Source of the DNA: Microbacterium sp. SCN 70-27
GTDB taxonomy: Bacteria; Actinomycetota; Actinomycetes; Actinomycetales; Microbacteriaceae
Assembly: GCA_001724425.1 (NCBI GenBank)
Contig: MEEK01000015.1
Coordinates: 1 to 60,138 of the forward strand
DNA length: 60,138 nt
Direction of reading: 5' to 3'
Shown here: positions 54,782 through 60,138 of the stretch, piece by piece
Layout of the letters: each line of letters opens with the position of its first letter
Position numbering within the stretch: position 1 is the first letter of the stretch
Position numbers and translations under genes: made by a program
The notes under the pieces: generated by a model
Told to the model about the DNA's origin: nothing
Database searches by the model: none
What the model saw: only the letters and a program-made list of their open reading frames with translations

Positions 54782-56266
54782 TCAGGCCTCGGTCGACGCT
54801 TTCGCGGGCGCCTTCTTGGCCGGAGCCTTCTTGACGGCCGCCTTCTCCGTCTCGACCGACTTCGGGTCGATCGCCGGAGCAGCCGGCGCCGCCGGAGCCT
54901 CGACGGGCGCCGCCGGACGCGGACGCGCGGCGAACTCCTCGAACACGTAGCGCGGGTTCTGCACGGTCTGCAGCGACACGTTGTCGCGGGTCAGCCAGAA
55001 GTTGTGCCACCAGTCGCCGATGACGCGCCACTTGCGCTCCCACGACGGCATGGCCAGGCCGTGGTAGCCACGGTGCGCGCACCACGCGATGAAGCCCTTG
55101 AGCGCGAGGTTCCCCGACTGGAACACACCGTTGTAGAGCCCGAGGCCGGCGACGGCGCCCATGTTGTGGTGGATGTACTCGCGGGGCACCTCGTCGCGCA
55201 GCACGGCGACGAGGTTCTTCGCGAGCAGCTTCGCCTGACGCACGGCGTGCTGCGCGTTGGGAACGCAGTACCCGCCGACGCCCTTGCCCGTGAGGTCGGG
55301 CACGGCCGACACGTCACCGGCGGCCCAGGCGCCCTCGACGACCTCGTCGGCGGTGCCGACACGGAGGTCTGCGCGCGTACGGATACGGCCGCGCTCCTCG
55401 GCGGGCAGGTCGCTGCCGCGGACGACCGTCGGGTTCGCCATGACGCCCGCGGTCCAGATGATGAGGTCGGTCGGAATGACCTCGCCCGTCGACAGCTCCA
55501 CGTTGCCGTCGACCGCGCCGGTGAGCTGCGTGTCGAGGTGGACGTTGGCGCCGCGCTTGGCGAGACTCTTCAGCACCCACTCGCTCGTCTGCAGCGACAC
55601 CTCGGGCATGATGCGGCCCATCGCTTCGACGAGGTGGAAGTGCGTGTCTTCGAACCGCAGCTGTGGGTAGTCCTTCAGCAGCGAGGATGCCAGGGCGCGG
55701 GTCTCGGCGAACACCTCGATGCCCGCGAAGCCGCCGCCGACGACCACGACGGTCAGGAGGCGATCCCGCTCGGGTCCGGCGGGGAGGTTCGCCGCGCGGT
55801 CGAAGTTCGTGAGGATGCGGTCACGGATCGCGACCGCCTCTTCGATCGTCTTCAGGCCGATCGCATTGTCGGCGATGCCGGGGATCGGGAAGGTGCGCGA
55901 GACGGCGCCGGCGGTCACGACGATCTGGTCGTAGCTCTCCTGCCACGGCTCGCCGACCTCGGGCGTGATCGTCGCCGTGCGGTTCGCGTGGTCGATGTTC
56001 GTGACCTTCGCGGTCACGACCTTCGTCTTCTTCAGGTGACGACGCAGCCCCACGATGACGTGGCGCGCCTCGATCTCGCCGGCCGCGACCTCGGGCAGGA
56101 ACGGCTGGTAGGTCATGTAGGGCAGCGGGTCGACGATCGTGACCTCGGCCTCGCCCTTGCGGAGGTGCTTCTCGAGCTTCCAGGCGGTGTAGAAGCCGGC
56201 GTACCCGCCACCGACGATGAGGATTTTGGGCAAGCGCGTGGCAGTGCTGGTCGCTGTGGTGCTCAC
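54782..56266 (-). CDS. ndh: Type II NADH dehydrogenase
   Basis: A 494-aa non-proton-pumping NADH:quinone oxidoreductase at the inner face of the membrane. The FAD site is ILIVGGGYAGFYTAWKLE, the NADH site VVVVGGGFAGIEVFAE, and WAAGDVSAVPDLTGKGVGGY is the second FAD block. The amphipathic membrane-binding part is near WERKWRVIGDWWHNFWL. GTG 56266. The last 50 residues form a Pro/Ala then Lys/Ala tail (KKAPAKKAPAKAS) that carries no known domain. Confidence 0.95.
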   Translation of the reverse strand: MSTTATSTATRLPKILIVGGGYAGFYTAWKLEKHLRKGEAEVTIVDPLPYMTYQPFLPEVAAGEIEARHVIVGLRRHLKKTKVVTAKVTNIDHANRTATITPEVGEPWQESYDQIVVTAGAVSRTFPIPGIADNAIGLKTIEEAVAIRDRILTNFDRAANLPAGPERDRLLTVVVVGGGFAGIEVFAETRALASSLLKDYPQLRFEDTHFHLVEAMGRIMPEVSLQTSEWVLKSLAKRGANVHLDTQLTGAVDGNVELSTGEVIPTDLIIWTAGVMANPTVVRGSDLPAEERGRIRTRADLRVGTADEVVEGAWAAGDVSAVPDLTGKGVGGYCVPNAQHAVRQAKLLAKNLVAVLRDEVPREYIHHNMGAVAGLGLYNGVFQSGNLALKGFIAWCAHRGYHGLAMPSWERKWRVIGDWWHNFWLTRDNVSLQTVQNPRYVFEEFAARPRPAAPVEAPAAPAAPAIDPKSVETEKAAVKKAPAKKAPAKASTEA

Positions 56267-56286
56267 AGGTGGAAGGACTCCTTGGA

Positions 56287-57714
56287 TCAACGGCTCGAAG
56301 CGCGCTGAGCCCGCTCCGATCTGATGCGCCGGGCAGCAGCAGTGACGCCGAGCGCCACCAGTATAGCCGCCAGGGTGCCCACCCCGAGCGGCACCGTGCC
56401 GTAGCGGAGAGTGTCCGAGCTGGGCAGCAGCGGCGAGCGCACGACGACGACGTCCGCAGCGGGCAGCTCGGGGATCGGCGCGGGCGTCGCGGTCGGCTGC
56501 GGCTTCGGCTGGACCTCCGCGCGCCGATACAACCGCACCCACTCGGCGAGCGTCATTCCGAGCGGGCTCTTGTCGACCGTCGGCACCGATGCGGAGACGG
56601 CGGCCGAGGCATCCACCAGTCCATGCCCGTACAGCTGGGGGTTCGCAAGCGATGCGGACGTCGAACGGGCGGTCGAGATCACCCGGTTGATGACGTTGTC
56701 GGCGTTGAGATCGGGATGAGCGGCCCGCACGAGCGCGACGATCCCCGCGACGATCGGCGCGGCCCCGCTCGTCCCGTCCCACTGCACGACGGTGCCGTCG
56801 GCCGAGACTCCGAGCAGCTGCTCACTGGGTGCGGAGATCCCGATCGTGATGCCCTGCGTGGATGCCCGGTCGCTCGCGACCCCGTCGCGGGTGACCCCGC
56901 CGACCGTCAGCACCCCGGGGATCGTCGCGGGTGCGCCCACCTCGGTCGTGCCGCTCCCCTTGTTGCCGGCCGCCACGACCACGACCACGTCATGGTCGAA
57001 GGCGTACTGGAAGGCGTCGTCCCACTTCGGGTCCCATGTCAGGGTGTTGGTCGTGAACGACAGGTTGATGACATCGGCGCCGTGGTCGACCGCCCAGCGC
57101 ATCGCATCGGCGACCTGGTCGATGAACGGCACCGACGATGACGCTCCGAACCCGACCGAGATCGCGAGCAGGCTCGCCTCGGGCGCGACACCGATCATCC
57201 CGGTGTCGGGGCCCGTTCCGCGCGACGCGGCGAGGGATGCCACCCAGCTGCCGTGGCTCGCGTCGACGGCCCCCACGGGCTTGCGCCCGTCGGAAGCACC
57301 GACGCCGGAGAAGTCCGCTCCCCCGACGACGGCGCCGGAGAACTCGACGGGGCTCCGCCCGACGCCCGTGTCGATGATCGCGATCGTGACACCCTTGCCG
57401 CGCGTCGTCTGCCAGGCATCCCGCACCCCGTACTCGTCGAGCCAGTACTGGGCCGCCCGGATCGGGTCGGCCTCCTCGGCCGGGTTCGGCGTCGTGGTCT
57501 GAAGGGCCGCTGATGAAGCGGGCCGTGCCCCGAGCGCGGTGGGCGCCCCGGCGACGACAGGTGCGACGGGCGCGGCGGGGCCGGACGCCAGCGCGGCCGA
57601 ACCTGCGACGGGAGCCCCCGCCGCGAGCACCGCGGCCACGAGCGCCGCCACCGCGACGGCCCTCCGCCCGCGGATGCCGTCGCGCCGCGACCGGCTGCGC
57701 TGTGTCAGCTTCAC
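56287..57714 (-). CDS. S8 family (subtilisin/mycosin-like) serine protease
   Basis: A 475-aa secreted protease. The signal segment is AVAVAALVAAVLAAGAPVAG. The catalytic triad is D115 (IAIIDTGVG), H154 (DASHGSWVAS) and S316 (DGTSGAAPIVAG), with oxyanion N251 (AAGNKGSG). A Pro-rich linker and a C-terminal helix (VPLGVGTLAAILVALGVTAA) anchor it in the membrane, the mycosin layout. No type VII secretion genes are in view. GTG 57714 overlaps the DUF501 stop by four bases. Confidence 0.93.
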   Translation of the reverse strand: MKLTQRSRSRRDGIRGRRAVAVAALVAAVLAAGAPVAGSAALASGPAAPVAPVVAGAPTALGARPASSAALQTTTPNPAEEADPIRAAQYWLDEYGVRDAWQTTRGKGVTIAIIDTGVGRSPVEFSGAVVGGADFSGVGASDGRKPVGAVDASHGSWVASLAASRGTGPDTGMIGVAPEASLLAISVGFGASSSVPFIDQVADAMRWAVDHGADVINLSFTTNTLTWDPKWDDAFQYAFDHDVVVVVAAGNKGSGTTEVGAPATIPGVLTVGGVTRDGVASDRASTQGITIGISAPSEQLLGVSADGTVVQWDGTSGAAPIVAGIVALVRAAHPDLNADNVINRVISTARSTSASLANPQLYGHGLVDASAAVSASVPTVDKSPLGMTLAEWVRLYRRAEVQPKPQPTATPAPIPELPAADVVVVRSPLLPSSDTLRYGTVPLGVGTLAAILVALGVTAAARRIRSERAQRASSR

Positions 57715-58229
57715 ACGGTGCTCCGTGGCGTCGCACACGTGCAGCGCTCGGGCGACCAATCGCCACGCGCGAGCGCGAGGTCGCCGATGGGATTGACTCC
57801 CGGCCCCGCGGCGAGCGCGTGCCCGGCGAGCGCGTGCAGACACTTCACGCGGGTCGGCATGCCGCCGGCGGAGATTCCGGCGATCTCGTCGACCTCGCCG
57901 TACACGGCGCGATCGGAGAGATACGCCTCGTGGGCCGCGGCGTAGGCATCCGCCACCTCGGCGTCGTCGGCGAGGAGGGCAGCGAACTCGGGCATAACCT
58001 GCGTCGCTTCGAGCGCCGACATCGCCGCCGTCGCACCCGGGTGGGTCAGGTAGTAGAACGTCGGGAACGGCGTGCCGTCAGGCAGCCGCGGCTCGGTCGC
58101 CACGACCGTCGGGTTGCCGCACACGCACCGGGCCGCGATGCCGACGACGCCGCGCATCGGCCGCCCCAGCTGTTCGCGCATGACCTCGAGGTCGGCGTCG
58201 GTCGCGGGGCTGAGCGGAGGGTGCGGCAC
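57711..58229 (-). CDS. DUF501 domain protein
   Basis: A 172-aa protein with the DUF501 blocks QLGRPMRGVVGIAARCVCGN, PFPTFYYLTHPGA and the C-terminal RVKCLHALAGHALAAGPGVN. Conserved cysteines (CVCG, KCLH, CTC) suggest metal binding. The family lies between the DivIC-like gene and a subtilase or phosphatase gene in many actinobacteria. GTG 58229. Confidence 0.92.
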   Translation of the reverse strand: MPHPPLSPATDADLEVMREQLGRPMRGVVGIAARCVCGNPTVVATEPRLPDGTPFPTFYYLTHPGATAAMSALEATQVMPEFAALLADDAEVADAYAAAHEAYLSDRAVYGEVDEIAGISAGGMPTRVKCLHALAGHALAAGPGVNPIGDLALARGDWSPERCTCATPRSTV

Positions 58230-58273
58230 GCCCCCAGGCTACCGGCGCCACCTGTTGGAGTGCTGGACCCCGG

Positions 58274-58789
58274 TCAGCCCGCGGGAGTCGTCGGGTCGGT
58301 CGGTGCCGTCCCGGTCTGGCTGAGGCCTGCCCCGGTGACCGACCGCAGGAACTGCGCCATCCAGTCCGAGCGCGTCTCGGTGACGTCGTCGCTCACGGGC
58401 TGCTGCTCGGGCGCGAGGGACGCGGCCGGCAGATCGTCGTCGACGAGGTAGACGACTTCTCCGGGATAGACGTAGTACAGGCGCGAGCGCGCCTGCGACG
58501 TGACGTAGGCCGGGTCGGCCCAGCGCGCCTTCTGCTGCTCCAGGTCGGCGACCTGGGCCTCGGTGAGCTTCACCGAGTGCTGCAGCGCCACGATCTGCTG
58601 GCGCTGCGAGAGGTAGGTGCCGAAGGTCGGCACGAGCACGAATACCGCCAGGACGACGAGCCCCAGCATGATCGCCGTGAACGCCGAGAACCGGATGCCT
58701 CCGGCCCACTCGCGGACGTCCACACGCCCGCGCGTGCGGACCTTCTCGTCGTGCGGAGACGCGAAAGGGGGAGCCGTCACTCGTGCCAC
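58274..58789 (-). CDS. FtsB/DivIC-like septum formation initiator
   Basis: A 171-aa bitopic division protein: a short cytoplasmic N-terminus, one helix (FTAIMLGLVVLAVFVLVPTF, about 36-55) and a coiled coil (YLSQRQQIVALQHSVKLTEA, then QVADLEQQKARW), followed by ARSRLYYVYPGEVVY, the typical end of the domain. The tail is Pro/Thr rich. The position right after eno is the normal actinobacterial one. The start is GTG 58789 or GTG 58780; both lie inside the terminator hairpin. Confidence 0.88.
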   Translation of the reverse strand: MARVTAPPFASPHDEKVRTRGRVDVREWAGGIRFSAFTAIMLGLVVLAVFVLVPTFGTYLSQRQQIVALQHSVKLTEAQVADLEQQKARWADPAYVTSQARSRLYYVYPGEVVYLVDDDLPAASLAPEQQPVSDDVTETRSDWMAQFLRSVTGAGLSQTGTAPTDPTTPAG

Positions 58790-58800
58790 GGCTCCCCCTT
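58765..58800 (-). terminator. Hairpin after eno that contains the divIC start region
   Basis: Perfect 13-bp stem AAGGGGGAGCCGT/ACGGCTCCCCCTT with a 10-nt loop, 34 nt after the eno stop. The GTG start of the next gene lies at the loop boundary and the G-rich arm would be its ribosome site. Confidence 0.75.
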
Positions 58801-58833
58801 CTCGTTCAGCGTCTGCTGCGCGTCAGCGGCAGG

Positions 58834-60138
<1,305 letters not shown>

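Overview
The window is high-GC (about 70% by eye) actinobacterial chromosome, most likely from a Microbacterium-like member of the Microbacteriaceae. The evidence is strong G/C third-position bias, many GTG starts and 1-4 nt gene overlaps (GTGA, ATGA, TGATG), actinobacterial families (DUF4245, DUF4307, DUF6264, DUF6412, DUF501), and the gene order eno - FtsB/DivIC-like - DUF501 - subtilase. It is mostly ordinary housekeeping chromosome, with one small lower-GC insert and several repeat elements.

Layout. 1-1.2 kb: a DUF559/AbiEi-like gene with matching repeat arms on both sides. 1.2-5.9 kb: the glycine cleavage operon gcvT-gcvH-gcvP (minus strand) behind a tandem glycine riboswitch; gcvP carries an in-frame repeat element. 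5.9-12.7 kb: an NAD synthesis operon (nrtR-nadA-nadB-nadC-cysteine desulfurase-glycosyltransferase) with two likely NrtR operators at its promoter. 12.7-18.7 kb: ABC exporter, DUF1345 protein, MFS transporter, a membrane protein, an unlisted 43-aa CC-GGG-CC peptide and a VOC protein. 19-21.5 kb: DJ-1/PfpI protein, a frameshifted LysR-type gene, and a short insert carrying higB-higA-GNAT beside ychF. 21.5-29.3 kb: ychF, methyltransferase, adh, exonuclease, rmuC, and divergent glpX and fba separated by a perfect inverted repeat. 29.3-38.8 kb: ispH, xseA-xseB-DUF4245-carbonic anhydrase, fumC, a two-component pair and phoH. 38.8-49 kb: aminotransferase, uppS, hemolysin III, greA, ilvA, an AI-2E family transporter, lemA, a sugar-lactone oxidase and a fold-III PLP enzyme. 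49-60.1 kb: SNase lipoprotein, DUF6412-YidC, NERD and NYN proteins, an odd tRNA, ndh, a subtilase, DUF501, a DivIC-like protein and eno.

How genes work together. nadA, nadB and nadC make nicotinate mononucleotide from aspartate and DHAP; the cysteine desulfurase probably feeds the NadA iron-sulfur cluster, and NrtR represses the set. GcvT, GcvH and GcvP (P, T and H proteins) degrade glycine under riboswitch control. Fba and GlpX act on fructose-1,6-bisphosphate from opposite sides. XseA and XseB form exonuclease VII.

Most worth checking: a class-I-shaped tRNA with anticodon UAA; the translationally coupled higB-higA-GNAT set between ychF 3-prime-end-like sequences; the 43-aa tetracysteine peptide; the slippage-type frameshift in a pentapeptide-repeat tail of xseA; the palindrome-flanked DUF559 gene; the repeat inside gcvP; and strong over-representation of GGATGCC/GGCATCC, which forces otherwise minor codons. 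No rRNA, CRISPR array, prophage or insertion sequence was seen. All functional calls rest on reading motifs, not on database searches.
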